Positions 20,301 to 28,324 of a stretch of DNA of 35,065 nucleotides are shown piece after piece. A program made the position numbers and the translations under genes. Below the pieces are notes generated by a model, which saw only the letters and a list, made by a program, of their open reading frames with translations, was not told the DNA's origin and ran no database searches. Location of the stretch: NCBI GenBank assembly GCA_963693005.1, contig OY843722.1, forward strand, positions 1 through 35,065. The letters are read 5' to 3'. The number at the start of each line of letters is the position of its first letter. Within the stretch, counting starts at the first letter, position 1. This DNA is from Bodonicaedibacter sp963693005 (lineage in GTDB: Bacteria; Pseudomonadota; Alphaproteobacteria; UBA6184).

Positions 20301-20392
20301 CTACGGTTCCGGTGTCTCATGACTCTGCGCATCCGGCACACCGCGCCGTCCGTGACCCGGTGAGCCTCCGGTTGCGGAAGCAGCGCCAATAG
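14324..20392 (+). CDS. Pseudo-adenylate/guanylate cyclase with long disordered tail
   Basis: Counted from the first ATG (14324) the product is 2022 residues; the frame is open from 14123, so the true N-terminus may be missing. Residues about 65-195 follow the class III cyclase fold: a LLHV strand, a helix, GDTAFLVFNG (equivalent of the second metal motif, D112 kept), CGIAGG and VVLGDCMTKASALA. The first metal Asp is not evident. The transition-state Asn and Arg are replaced by T179 and A183, so catalysis is unlikely. A second, possibly folded region covers about 240-370. The remaining 1,600 or so residues are Ser/Pro/Gly/Ala-rich and probably disordered, with an acidic patch (about 610-640) and a Lys/Arg/Ala-rich helical segment (about 710-745). 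No membrane helix is evident. The receptor cyclase follows 400 bases downstream on the same strand. A regulatory or scaffolding role is inference. Confidence 0.8.
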   Translation: MAGSPVQAAQLAALNYGVGTQMPGRKRPGPGGDGSPASPDPAGRGRPSGEASPKGGKDQKARKKYDPTPLLHVTQDPLRSDIPVDALNRFHQALSSVAKAHEGCYVECVLGDTAFLVFNGLSHSFNPGAAAGAAAATLSNAPVWPGMSMFCGIAGGPARVGVITGTFGAHSVVLGDCMTKASALARCAFALGPTVGTELLQDAFTPFEEDRSFRAQSSSSSRPPPHPNSSHSKLPSQGGHASVPRRHYFAKLRQQQQFLHSLLHIPGRALCDWALKDEVKDSVVLRLVGHLPQCLVAEIAGARLRYNCPEAVGIPLPLAWRSSGSRMLRQYSVSMLQTVMLVRVALSARHDEAVAKLKERIREGMVSAPGPMPLGASMYWGSTLHSPAAGNRGPIVAGLGFSTTGHIPGADISHNGYFGESTASEAMMLGGHSGLYTDDPENFVWSESVMQSSESFVVPQVGQASSSGHLEAGPAGIMAGSATGSNHRHGSQLSVPPQLSGGRDAALGGPLASSMSMSNNSRSGSPPAIPALRHTAGGDLGALPSPMATSTLASSPTKLDGHSRPPLASALQMPIVTPMSRRGSTTSRVPALPGLYPFQDPKGGRRGGRHRRTDTLDDDDNPESVEDEEVDDDLIVDVVGDDIGRHRRLSTSGRGRAQAPSDKDRKGDGSDTPPDSARSVGSGRGAVRERHRTAERTAGDSSGGGSDATTAEAAAAKKRRTAAQEELLQKRRRARAAAKNGREDYGVPPTYNGPDLTLQNDLLEAEFRGDVDRQTMLRSHMAWHAGVQMSPSATHIKTPPGAQSPRVGSGTHLSPGLSHAMAKGNASRSWHSGDADIDVGAMGSHLGSFQLPNPCLPNGSSSGGHSGHRHSANDLSAQGSGHLSPRRKFDDGTLPVPRVGAGHTSSPPRAGRRGSGVYGGMSGFNTPSFTASPAEADALGTHSFRGTELPGAVPPARPPAHRRQSMGSPLEAKHVTSTTGGSTGPGSVPLSRAGTQILGSAASAAPLMDHRTLSSLPDLSRGATLSSPSAVPVGLASLGSESLDRRRSASTAAPTPALVGLSSPSGGPALPLAFARAASGTMSPQTPVSQGGWNNSFEPDRHFSAVSSPTGPADITLRRRVSSPFIDGARRPPPLHPATVGSGGSTGAVSPAAGSLAESPGHGSRSVGSASGSGAPSSWSPSAPPHQVSPGRLPPSVPLSLPQYQHPGVSPQIRQLSGEPIRPSSRGSSGRESSLPPRRTSPQVSVGTSSTQSEAARSPGRQGNLSDLPLVPSPRGPGPATPPVQTPGMVSFDNGTTPARQHPDASTSSLPRLPNVFGAPAPGATASVGYSLPYPFSVAGSLSQHPGACSGGPGLLQDTALPSPSSTVHVGLGSHTQHSAVVAAGALSSVGVRPTSGGSVRSGNGTTSSFPADTGHTAPEDRAGALKSTQEAKGSTTTHPSGLGASQHTLHPHSSDNATALQSSEDNTADSGNRSRQHSSLVPQVELSPFPLSHHRSSQDTVAGVSLSGGGFLTAAAGVSPGASSSAYPPGRIRGGSGSGTTAIFSESASTGRPPPAFGSCATTARPVGENYVHAGGLTSAADAAALMSSSHASHNASLHSMATARLPPRPPSATTPLTGAARPLRSPAEMGLDVNPPRRAVPAGSRAGRIGDSATPPSSPSAPPTPQSQSPASSHLPASAEHTAAYGKLALSMETAGSQRHDGELSTLGGSSRPSSSLPLNSTLSTVVASGTNGGPRPSSAAAGSQPQTTSSMRPHSAQGSSLMQLGAMTSSLLSASDNSRVGGGTGGLPVSRFQNASNPQQHLADVSGNAPSSEDATPIAHVESGVTPVVSGVFAGSLMEHSNLEKSGSARAQGGPQNAQRPPPVPAIVGPPNLPHPSPQSPTTQSSSRGGQSSRSSPHVLSGGSPQGYSNSLPQSGSASGATPLSNASSGPRLPAPGQASGTGDGGTGEGTQSHDSRGPLLSLVGSVGSSNAHPPASPTAHPQQAPPSVPTVPVSHDSAHPAHRAVRDPVSLRLRKQRQ

Positions 20393-20792
20393 AAAACAAT
20401 GGTCCTCCCCTGCGGCCTTTATCATGTGGGCCTGTCTTGTCATTCCGCTCCTTCAAAAAGAATAGCACGTGATCCGTGCCTGCGAAAGGTGTGCTGATTG
20501 TGCTACAGCCCGCTCAAAGCACGCCAATATCACCGGCGAAAACGAAACTGTCGCCACACAGCCTCACAATCTTCTGTGCCGCGTCCTTTTTTTCTTTTGA
20601 AACGACTCCTCTCTCCGACTATTGGTGAATTCACCCTGTCCGCTCCCGTTGCTCCCTTCGTTATTGTTAGCCCCCTCCCTTGTACTTGTTGTTTGTTGTT
20701 TCAATCAGTGATAAACAGTTTTTTCCCCCAGTGTCCGTTACCTTCGCTTCTTCCTGCGTAGTATCTGAACTCGCACTTTTGATTTCATCACG
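20393..20792 (+). promoter_or_regulatory. Intergenic region with trans-splice-acceptor-like tract, copy 2
   Basis: This is identical to 289-688 and here shows the full gene context: it separates the complete pseudo-cyclase gene from the second adenylate cyclase copy. The six-T, five-C tract ends in AG at 20730-20731, with a second candidate AG at 20760-20761, before the ATG at 20793. A single 400-base gap between two same-strand genes is typical of kinetoplastid polycistronic units. Confidence 0.5.
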
Positions 20793-23700
20793 ATGCTTCG
20801 ACTGATTCTCAAAGTCGCCCTGGCCGTGACCCTTCTATCGCTGGCCCTCTCCACTGCAGCCGCGACCGTCCACCTCGCTGTCGTGGGGGACTTCAGTGGG
20901 CAGCTTACGATCCCGGAGGCCGTGTGGGCCGGGCAGGTCGTCGGCGGGGTCCTCGGTGCGATCGGGGAGCGCGCCGCAGCAGTGGCAGCGGACGGGGCGG
21001 CGCTCGATCCGAACGTGCAGCTGCTGACAATCAACGTCACTACTGCCGCTTCCCTGGGCACCGCCGCCGTGCAGTCCCAAGTCGCTTCGACCCTCGCTTC
21101 CGCCCCGACCGTCGTTGCAGTCTTAGCCCCGGCCCGCGGTGCCGCGGCCGAAGGGTCAGTGGCGGCGTGCGTAGCGGCGGGTGTCCCCGTCGTGGGGCCG
21201 GAGACGACAAACCAATCGCACTACGTCGGCGCGACGCCGGGCAGCAACGGCTCCGCGGTCATCCACTGGCGCCCCGACGCCGTGACGGAGGCAGTGGCGC
21301 AGCTGCGGTTCCTGACCCACGGGCAGGCCCGTGTGCGCCTGACGCTACTTGCTTTCCGCCCGCCGTTTGAAGCTGCCGCTGCCGCTGTGCTCTCAGGCCT
21401 CACCGCGATGGGCCTCCCACCTCCCGTCACCGTCAACCTCACCACCGTTCCAAGCGCTGCCGTCGCAGCGAAGGTCGCTGGAGCTTACGCTACAGCCGCG
21501 AAAACTCCGCACGGTATTATGCTCCTTCTCGACAACCCAGCGGACGTGGTGGCCGCGGTGCTCGGCGTCGTTGGGGCGGGTGGGCTCCCGAACACAACCT
21601 TCTTCACGGCGCCCTCCTTCGCCACGCTGCCGCTGTGGAAGTACCCGATCAACGGCGCATGGACCGCGCTACCCTTTGCCACGCTGTTCCACGCCTCATC
21701 GATTCCGCACTACGCCGACAGTCGCTTTGTGTTCGCCTCCAAGTTCCGGGCGGCGGCGAGGACCTACGGTGGCGTTGCCGGGGCCGTGCCGTCGCTCGCA
21801 GGCATCAGCGGATACGCCGCGGCCCGCCTCGTGCTCGCTGCCGTCGACCGCGTCCCCCGCCGCGTCGCCAACACCACTGGGCCGGTGGTCCTTCGAACAC
21901 TCTACGAACTCGAGACCGTGCGGCTCGATGACTGGCAGGTGGGTCCATTCGCTGCGGGGTGCACCGGATACCAGCGGCCGGATGGCGATGCGTGCTCGTG
22001 CAACAGCGGTGGTCGCGTTGTGTTCACCACAAGGGTCAACGAGACCACTGGTCTCACGGAGCCGTGGAGAGAGACATCAGGCTCGACGTTCAACTCGGCG
22101 GAGGTCTTGGTTCCGCCGTCCAAATGTGGCATCGACCCGCCGACGATCCTCAAGACGCCCCACATCCAAGTATCGTTTTTCGATGATTCCGTTCCGCAGC
22201 CAACGCTCGAGGTGCAGTACTTCAGCCTCTTCTTCGCCACGACGCTCCTCGACGCGAACTACGCAGCAAACACAGTGCGAAAGCACTTGTACTCTCTGTC
22301 GGAGGTAGTGCGCAACATCTCGCGAGCCAGGATTGGCCAGCTTGCCGACCGCTACTCCATCTTCCTTATGGTCGCCGCGTCGTCGGTCGACATGCGCGCC
22401 GCGATGATCACACCGGCCCTCCCGTTGCTGGCCTTCGCCGAGAGCCGCTTCACATACTACGACGCCGACCCAGACACGATGCCGTACGACCAGTGGAACC
22501 CGAACTTCATCCCACTGATGCCTACCTTGGCCGACTTCGCCCACACCGCCGCCGCCTACGCCGTGAACCTCGGCCGCGGTGGGAGCATCCACATCCTCGC
22601 CGACACTGATGTGCTCGCGTCACTTGCTCGCCGGTCAGTCGAAACGCTTGCTGGGGCTTCGCCTGCTTCGGTCCGCGTCGTCAATGCTCAGAAGAACGTG
22701 ACGGCCCAATCCGTGTATCCTCCGCAGGGCGGTTCCGCCGGGACCTTCATCATGGTCGTGTCTCAGAACCCGCTGCTCTTAAGGGCGGCTCAGAAAGCAG
22801 CGCTGGAGTTGATGCCAGGCGGGGCCATCTTCGTTCTTTGCAGCTCGGAGTTTGTTCTTGCGCGAGCCTTGGAGCCGACCGCTGCAGTTGCGACAAACGT
22901 TATGTTCACGTCGGGACTTCCAACCTTCACTGCGGAAGGAGCGAGGGGCAATCCAATTTACTCGTACGGTGCAGTCATCGCTCGCTTCGTCGTCGCCTTC
23001 ACGAACCTTGACACAGGCACGCGCTCCACCGCCCAGGCCTCCATCGATGCCCTCTACGATGTGGGGAGTCTCAGTGCGAGCACAATTTCTGTCGGGCCGC
23101 TGTCCAAGATCGATTGCGGCCTCACTACCCCAAGTTCAGTTCGGCCGGCGGGGCAGTGCCAGTGCAGCAAAGGGCTGACCACGTTCCACATTCGGAATCT
23201 CACGTCGTGGGCGATCACTCTTGGCGCCGCGGTTCTCGGTTCCCCCGTTGTCCCATCGGACGGCAGCCCACTCTTTACCTTCCGCCTCCCTGACTGTGGT
23301 GTGCGCTATGTGGCGCTTCCGCCAGAGGAGACGGGGCTGCGCGGGACGGCGTTGCTCTTGACCGTCACTGGGTCTACTGTTGCTGCTGTGGCCATCGTCG
23401 GCGTCGTTGCCTTCGCTTTCTACTACTTCTGCGTCGTGCGCGTGACGATCCGCGACACGTCGGCAGCGCCGAAGGACGCGTCTCAACCCTTCGCGATGGT
23501 GTTCACCGACATTCAGGCTTCGACAACACTCTGGGCCCATGCGCCGCACGCCATGGGACCCGCGTTGGACACACACCATTCTCTTCTCCGCCGACTCATC
23601 GAAGAGTACAAAGGATACGAAGTGAAAACAATCGGTGACTCTTTCATGGTCGCCTTTAACGACCTGCCACTCGCGATAGACTTTGCCCTTGCCGTCCAAG

Positions 23701-24704
23701 GCTCTCTCTATGAGTATGACTGGGGCACGGGCGTTCTCGACTCGACGTACCGGCAGCTCGGCTTCGGAGCAGTGCCCGACGGCTGCACGGCACCACCGAC
23801 CGTCGATGAGCAGCCTGAGTACGACTCGCTGTGGAACGGGCTGCGTGTTCGCGTCGGCGTTCATTATGGGATGGGCGACATAAAATTCGACGAGACCTCC
23901 AAAGGGTACGACTACTACGGCACCGTGGTGAACACGGCGGCGCGTGTCGAAGGTGTCGGGCATGGCGGGCAGATCATTGTGACGGAAGATTCCATCAACC
24001 GCCTCGCCACTCTCGGCATGGAGATCCCGCCGTGCTGCGTTGTGCTGGACCTCGGCCCTCAGCGGCTTCGAGGTCTAAGCGAACCCGTTCACCTCACACA
24101 ACTTCTTCCGGAGGCCCTCGCGGCACGCTCCTTTCCGCCGCTTCGTCTTGACATTGAAATCGACGTGGAGGAAGAAGCAACCAACATGGCTGCGACCGGA
24201 CCAACGCCTGGGCGAGATCCGACCCTCGAACCGCAACAGGACCACCCATCCGACGGGGAGAGCTCGTCGAATGCGCTGGAGGCCGTTGCCACGCGCCTCG
24301 CGTGCGGTAACGTCCAGTCCACTCCACAAGCCGTCCTTTTTGCGCATGAAGTACTGCACCGCGCCGTTGCTCCGCTACCACAGAAGGAACAGTTGTCTTT
24401 CGCGAAAAGGATCGCCGGTGCGTGGCGCGTTCCAGCCGAACCGCCCTTCACAGGAGCCCTGCGGCGCTCAGCTCGCTCTCTCCCCCCGCAAGAACTTCTC
24501 ATGGTGCAGGTCGCTGCGCGGGCCCTGCAAGCCGCTACATCTGTCAGCAACTTCTTCACCAACACTTCAGTGCCCGAAGATCGAAAGTCCGCAACTGCCA
24601 GCGGGGAGCAAAGCTGCCGGCGTGTCTCGGCGTCGACGTCCCACGGCGGTGTTCTCCCTGTGTTGCTGCCGACGCCGAAGCACATCTGTAATGCGAATGC
24701 CTGA
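20793..24704 (+). CDS. Receptor-type adenylate cyclase (GRESAG4-like), copy 2
   Basis: The conceptual protein of 1303 residues is identical to that of 689-4600: signal peptide, two PBP-like modules with Cys-X-Cys ends, one membrane helix, then an intact class III catalytic domain with both metal Asp (906, 949) and the Asn/Arg pair (1047, 1051). No difference is visible over 3.9 kb, so the copies are very recently duplicated, homogenised by gene conversion, or the same circular molecule read twice. This copy has its complete upstream neighbour, the pseudo-cyclase gene, in view. The 3' flank differs from copy 1 by two 1-nt homopolymer indels at about 24745-24760. Confidence 0.95.
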   Translation: MLRLILKVALAVTLLSLALSTAAATVHLAVVGDFSGQLTIPEAVWAGQVVGGVLGAIGERAAAVAADGAALDPNVQLLTINVTTAASLGTAAVQSQVASTLASAPTVVAVLAPARGAAAEGSVAACVAAGVPVVGPETTNQSHYVGATPGSNGSAVIHWRPDAVTEAVAQLRFLTHGQARVRLTLLAFRPPFEAAAAAVLSGLTAMGLPPPVTVNLTTVPSAAVAAKVAGAYATAAKTPHGIMLLLDNPADVVAAVLGVVGAGGLPNTTFFTAPSFATLPLWKYPINGAWTALPFATLFHASSIPHYADSRFVFASKFRAAARTYGGVAGAVPSLAGISGYAAARLVLAAVDRVPRRVANTTGPVVLRTLYELETVRLDDWQVGPFAAGCTGYQRPDGDACSCNSGGRVVFTTRVNETTGLTEPWRETSGSTFNSAEVLVPPSKCGIDPPTILKTPHIQVSFFDDSVPQPTLEVQYFSLFFATTLLDANYAANTVRKHLYSLSEVVRNISRARIGQLADRYSIFLMVAASSVDMRAAMITPALPLLAFAESRFTYYDADPDTMPYDQWNPNFIPLMPTLADFAHTAAAYAVNLGRGGSIHILADTDVLASLARRSVETLAGASPASVRVVNAQKNVTAQSVYPPQGGSAGTFIMVVSQNPLLLRAAQKAALELMPGGAIFVLCSSEFVLARALEPTAAVATNVMFTSGLPTFTAEGARGNPIYSYGAVIARFVVAFTNLDTGTRSTAQASIDALYDVGSLSASTISVGPLSKIDCGLTTPSSVRPAGQCQCSKGLTTFHIRNLTSWAITLGAAVLGSPVVPSDGSPLFTFRLPDCGVRYVALPPEETGLRGTALLLTVTGSTVAAVAIVGVVAFAFYYFCVVRVTIRDTSAAPKDASQPFAMVFTDIQASTTLWAHAPHAMGPALDTHHSLLRRLIEEYKGYEVKTIGDSFMVAFNDLPLAIDFALAVQGSLYEYDWGTGVLDSTYRQLGFGAVPDGCTAPPTVDEQPEYDSLWNGLRVRVGVHYGMGDIKFDETSKGYDYYGTVVNTAARVEGVGHGGQIIVTEDSINRLATLGMEIPPCCVVLDLGPQRLRGLSEPVHLTQLLPEALAARSFPPLRLDIEIDVEEEATNMAATGPTPGRDPTLEPQQDHPSDGESSSNALEAVATRLACGNVQSTPQAVLFAHEVLHRAVAPLPQKEQLSFAKRIAGAWRVPAEPPFTGALRRSARSLPPQELLMVQVAARALQAATSVSNFFTNTSVPEDRKSATASGEQSCRRVSASTSHGGVLPVLLPTPKHICNANA

Positions 24705-25233
24705 TCTTTGGTACGTAAGAGTACGCTCCTTCCTCTTCGTTGTGGGGCTCTCTCCCCGAGACGCAAAACCACCAAACCAAACCACCACCGGCCACAGTCG
24801 GCCAAATCCTGCTTTTTTTGTTTTCCCTTCCTTTCCACCAACGCCAAAGAAAATGTCACCGACGCGTGCTGCGCTGCCTGCAAGAAACACCCTGTTGCTT
24901 CCAGCCCTCGACTCTAGTTGATCCGCTGTCCACTGCTTCGCCAACCGTCCCAGGTGCTCTGTTGTTTCAATGTCCTTTCTGTTGCTGAGATGTTGCACCC
25001 CAGCATGAATGCTTGGACACCGCTGGCGTCGCAGAGACTGGTGAGACCGCGCCCCCCACCGAGCATGACATCTATCTCACCTTGCGGAGATTGTAAGATG
25101 CCTCAATGCTCGCGAACACCGTGCCCTTCTGTGTACGTTCCGCGCGCTCCCGTTCGTCAACGTCGCCACCGTCGACCAGCTGTCCGACAGCGAAGAGAAA
25201 GTTAGAACGAGAAAAGAGGAAAAGTGGTGTTTT
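24705..25233. other. Convergent intergenic region, copy 2
   Basis: This is equivalent to 4601-5130 and lies between convergent genes. It includes the pyrimidine run at about 24813-24836. No gene is supported. A C-run indel just beyond its right edge (near 25240) decides whether a minus-strand frame containing a KPVYLTTPR segment stops at 25234 or runs further. Confidence 0.4.
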
Positions 25234-25367
25234 TTACTCCCCCTTGGTCCCCTGCGACAAGCCGACCAGGGCTCCGGGTACGCCGACGACCCCTGCCATC
25301 TTTTTACCTGTACCTACCCAGTACTCCCCCGAACGAGGTCCACGCGGGGTAGTCAGGTACACAGGCT

Positions 25368-26057
25368 TTATACCACCTTCCGCCATAGGACCGTCCGCTG
25401 GGCTCGTGCTTGAACCGTCCGGGGTGCTTTCCAGTGGCCCGCCACTTCGTCGTCCTCGAGGCAAATGCGGCTCAGACTCAGCGCGCTGAGGTCCGCCTCT
25501 CGGAAACAGCACCCCTCCATCAGCAGGAGGCCACGCGCGATGATGCCCTCGCCCCTCCGGTAAGCTAGCTCGTAGAGCCTGTCGAACTCCTCCTGCTCGA
25601 TGGCCCCTCGCTTGGGGCACAGGCGCGCCCGCTCCTGGCGCTCCTGAACGTCCCGGACCTCGAACCCGGCGATCAGGCGAAATAGGTCCTTGCGGACCGC
25701 TGGCGACCAACCCTGTCCCCGCATACCCCGCCCGAAGCCCACTCCTGAGACGAGCGTGCGCAGCGTGGATGCGGCTCGACGGCACCCAGGGGGAGCCCGC
25801 GACTTCCCTGCTGGGCCCAAGGGTTTGGCGAACTCCAGACGGAGGAATCGGACCATGTGCTCGTGCTCTGAGCCCCCGGCCACCTCGATAACCTCCGCCT
25901 CGTAGCGATCGTAGTCTCGGACTGTGCCCTCGGCGAGACGCGCTCGGTGCGTCGTCCATGCCCACTCTCGGTCCAGCTCTCCCTCCTCGTCGAGGGGTTC
26001 CGCGCGCCCCGGCGGGGCATCGTCGGAATCGCTGGATGAGAAGGCGTAGTCCTCCAT
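25368..26057 (-). CDS. Probable tyrosine recombinase, N-terminal part (copy 2, best version)
   Basis: This 229-residue frame starts at ATG 26057 in a GCCACCATGG context and reads uninterrupted through the middle region that is out of frame in copy 1. After an acidic N-terminus (about 1-45), residues about 45-130 look like the helical core-binding domain, including STLRTLVSGV. Residues about 145-195 resemble the start of the catalytic domain, with box I GCCFREADLSALSLSRI and candidate catalytic Arg186. Beyond box I the two copies diverge through a 1-nt indel (near 25455), and another frame containing KPVYLTTPR continues to 25234. The His-X-X-Arg box and nucleophilic Tyr are not visible in any frame before the adenylate cyclase 3' flank. 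With the upstream Gag-like ORF it resembles VIPER, TATE or DIRS elements; no reverse transcriptase follows. It is probably a truncated element. Confidence 0.55.
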   Translation of the reverse strand: MEDYAFSSSDSDDAPPGRAEPLDEEGELDREWAWTTHRARLAEGTVRDYDRYEAEVIEVAGGSEHEHMVRFLRLEFAKPLGPAGKSRAPPGCRRAASTLRTLVSGVGFGRGMRGQGWSPAVRKDLFRLIAGFEVRDVQERQERARLCPKRGAIEQEEFDRLYELAYRRGEGIIARGLLLMEGCCFREADLSALSLSRICLEDDEVAGHWKAPRTVQARAQRTVLWRKVV

Positions 26058-26151
26058 GGTGGCTGGAATACACGGTCACACAGACAGTGGAAAGAAAGAT
26101 CTACAGTGGGGGGGTCATCACTCTCCTGGTACGAGAGAGGGGTTACGTGAC

Positions 26152-27004
26152 TCACTTGGCCGGGGACGGGCACACCTTCTGCTTGTGCCCCACGCCCTGG
26201 CACCGGCGGCACCGGATCACGCCGTCGTCCTCCAGCTTGGGGCCCTTGGACGCACGGCGCTCGGCGGACCGGGAGCGCCCCACCGCGACGTCGCCCTGCC
26301 GCGTGTGCACCACCGTCGGCTGGGGTTCGAACACGTAGAGACGCCGGCTGACCGCCGTCCGGAGCGACGCGATGTCGGGGTTCGCGAGCGTGTGCGCCAG
26401 CTTGGCTTCGTCCACCGGTTCCGCCCCGTCATCGTGGCGGAGGATGGTCACCAACCGGGCCGCCAAGGCGCACAGCGAAGGCCGCAGGAAGGACTCGTAC
26501 TCGTCCGGCATACCCAAAAGGGCCGGCCCCCCATGCTCGAGCGCGTGCTGTGTAGCGCGGCGGATGTGCTGCCGAGCGAGCTGGGCTTGGCGACTGAGCA
26601 CTTCCTCCATGGATCGCTTGGTGCCGCTCGGGAACCGCACATCTCCGCTGAGCGCGAGAGCCAACTCATGGCTCAACTGGGCGGGCCCCCTCCGGGCCCA
26701 CGAGCTGGTGCCCCAGGCGAGCCGTGTTGAACTGCTTCTCGTGTCCCTCCGCCTCCGCCTGGATGTTGTGGATCTCCACGGCCTGGTTGCGGATCCGGTC
26801 TTGTGGGTACGGGACAGCGGCAGGTGGGCCGTAGGCCGCCCGCTCCTCTTGGCGCGCGCGGTCCGCCGCCGCCTGCCGTCGCACCAAGTGCTTCACGTCC
26901 GCGGGTTCGAACCCTAGATCGATCTGGCCGCCCTCTCCAGGCCGTACGATCCGCTTGTCCCGGCGAGGTTCCGGGAGTCCTCCCAGACCTGGCGCGTCGC
27001 CCAT
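26152..27004 (-). CDS. Gag-like protein with CCHC zinc knuckle (copy 2, one frame break)
   Basis: This is the better-preserved copy. Its ATG at 27004 follows a CAG (AG at 27031-27032) that ends a C/T-rich run. The first frame runs from 27004 to 26666. The second, carrying the C-terminal half and the CRRCQGVGHKQKVC knuckle (about 26168-26221), is open from about 26676 to the TGA at 26152-26154. Moving between them needs a +1 shift near a GGGGGCCC run (minus sense, about 26685-26700). The same break occurs in copy 1, so it is a shared mutation, a shared consensus error, or a programmed shift. Otherwise the product is about 285 residues: charged helical N-terminus, Arg/Ser-rich linker and zinc knuckle. 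It resembles retroelement Gag and lies 95 bases before the recombinase-like ORF. Confidence 0.65.
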
Positions 27005-27443
27005 TGGTCTATCACAAGCCCTAGCCGACCCTGAATGGAGGCGGGGGCGACCAGGCCGGAGTAACCAAAAGAAAAATTGGTCGGACGTGAGTGTCGCGCT
27101 TGATCGTTCTCGGTGAGTTTTGTGGCCTGGTGTTCGGCAACTCTGTACACAAGGCACTCCGGTAGATATCACAGGTTTTCCCACTACCGTTCAGAAAATC
27201 AGAACAGACACTCTCCTGCACTTGAGGTTGTGCCCGTTCAATGGGTGTGGTGTCTCTTCAACCCGTTTCACAGAGGTATGTCGATGTAAGCACCGTGGAG
27301 GCGAACACTGCAAATGTGCAAAATCACCTTTGAAAGGCAGACAAACCGTCCGGACGATTCGGCTTTCACTCGCGTTTTGATTTGCTTGGGCTCGGAAGCG
27401 CCTTGCACGGAGACTGCTTGAGTCGCTGCCGCTGTACAAGGTC

Positions 27444-27773
27444 ATGCAGCCGCTCGTCGAGGCCACGGCGCTCACGGACGAGGACGTCGCGGACCCTCTG
27501 CTCACCGCGGCGAGCCTTGCGGTGTCGATCATCGAGCGGCGGACGTCGGCGACGGCGGAGCAGTGGAACATGGCGCAGCTCCTGCTCGGCCTGGTGGATG
27601 AGCTGTCGACAGTGGCTCTCCGACGAGATATTCGAGAGGAGAAGCAGGCGTGGCGGGGCTGGAGAGAGCGCAATACCTGTGCGAACACGGCCTTTCAAAT
27701 TCTTCATGACACGCCCCCTGAGGCCGTTCAACCTCTATCTCGCCTTGCGCGGAGCCGCGTGATTCTTGGATGA
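27444..27773 (+). CDS. Unrecognised small ORF (109 aa), copy 2
   Basis: This is the same conceptual protein as at 7352-7681. It is Leu/Ala/Glu-rich, probably helical, with no known motif. It is isolated on the + strand between the Gag-like ORF and the 71-bp array. The absence of differences between copies gives no evidence for selection because the whole 7 kb around it is identical. Confidence 0.3.
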   Translation: MQPLVEATALTDEDVADPLLTAASLAVSIIERRTSATAEQWNMAQLLLGLVDELSTVALRRDIREEKQAWRGWRERNTCANTAFQILHDTPPEAVQPLSRLARSRVILG

Positions 27774-27877
27774 TCCTCTGAGTGCCACTACTGGCCGTCT
27801 GATATCCATGTCCCTTGTTTCAGGATGGCCGTCAAAAGCCGCGGATCGATCAAGCGCACCTTTCTTTTATTTTAGAC

Positions 27878-28324
27878 CGGAGAGCACCGACTCCGGCGTC
27901 TTCACGCCACCGCGACTCAGCGCAGCAGCCCGGCAGGCACACCAGGCCGGAGAGCACCGACTCCCGGCGTCTTCACGCCACCGCGACTCAGCGCAGCAGC
28001 CCGGCAGGCACACCAGGCCGGAGAGCACCGACTCCCGGCGTCTTCACGCCACCGCGACTCAGCGCAGCAGCCCGGCAGGCACACCAGGCCGGAGAGCACC
28101 GACTCCCGGCGTCTTCACGCCACCGCGACTCAGCGCAGCAGCCCGGCAGGCACACCAGGCCGGAGAGCACCGACTCCCGGCGTCTTCACGCCACCGCGAC
28201 TCAGCGCAGCAGCCCGGCAGGCACACCAGGCCGGAGAGCACCGACTCCCGGCGTCTTCACGCCACCGCGACTCAGCGCAGCAGCCCGGCAGGCACACCAG
28301 GCCGGAGAGCACCGACTCCCGGCG
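27878..28324. repeat. 71-bp tandem repeat array (6 units + partial), copy 2
   Basis: Same array as 7786-8232, with the same unit number, the same 70-bp first unit and the same 22-base partial unit. The GGCGT-CTTC-ACGCC inverted repeat occurs in each full unit. Equal copy number is notable because such arrays usually change length quickly. The adjoining T-rich tract ends in AG at 27874-27875. Confidence 0.97.

Noticed and set aside
24705..27020. Genuine rapid divergence of the element block between copies
   Set aside because: Nearly all differences are 1-nt homopolymer indels with almost no substitutions, which fits consensus errors better; the 12-bp indel is kept as a separate finding.
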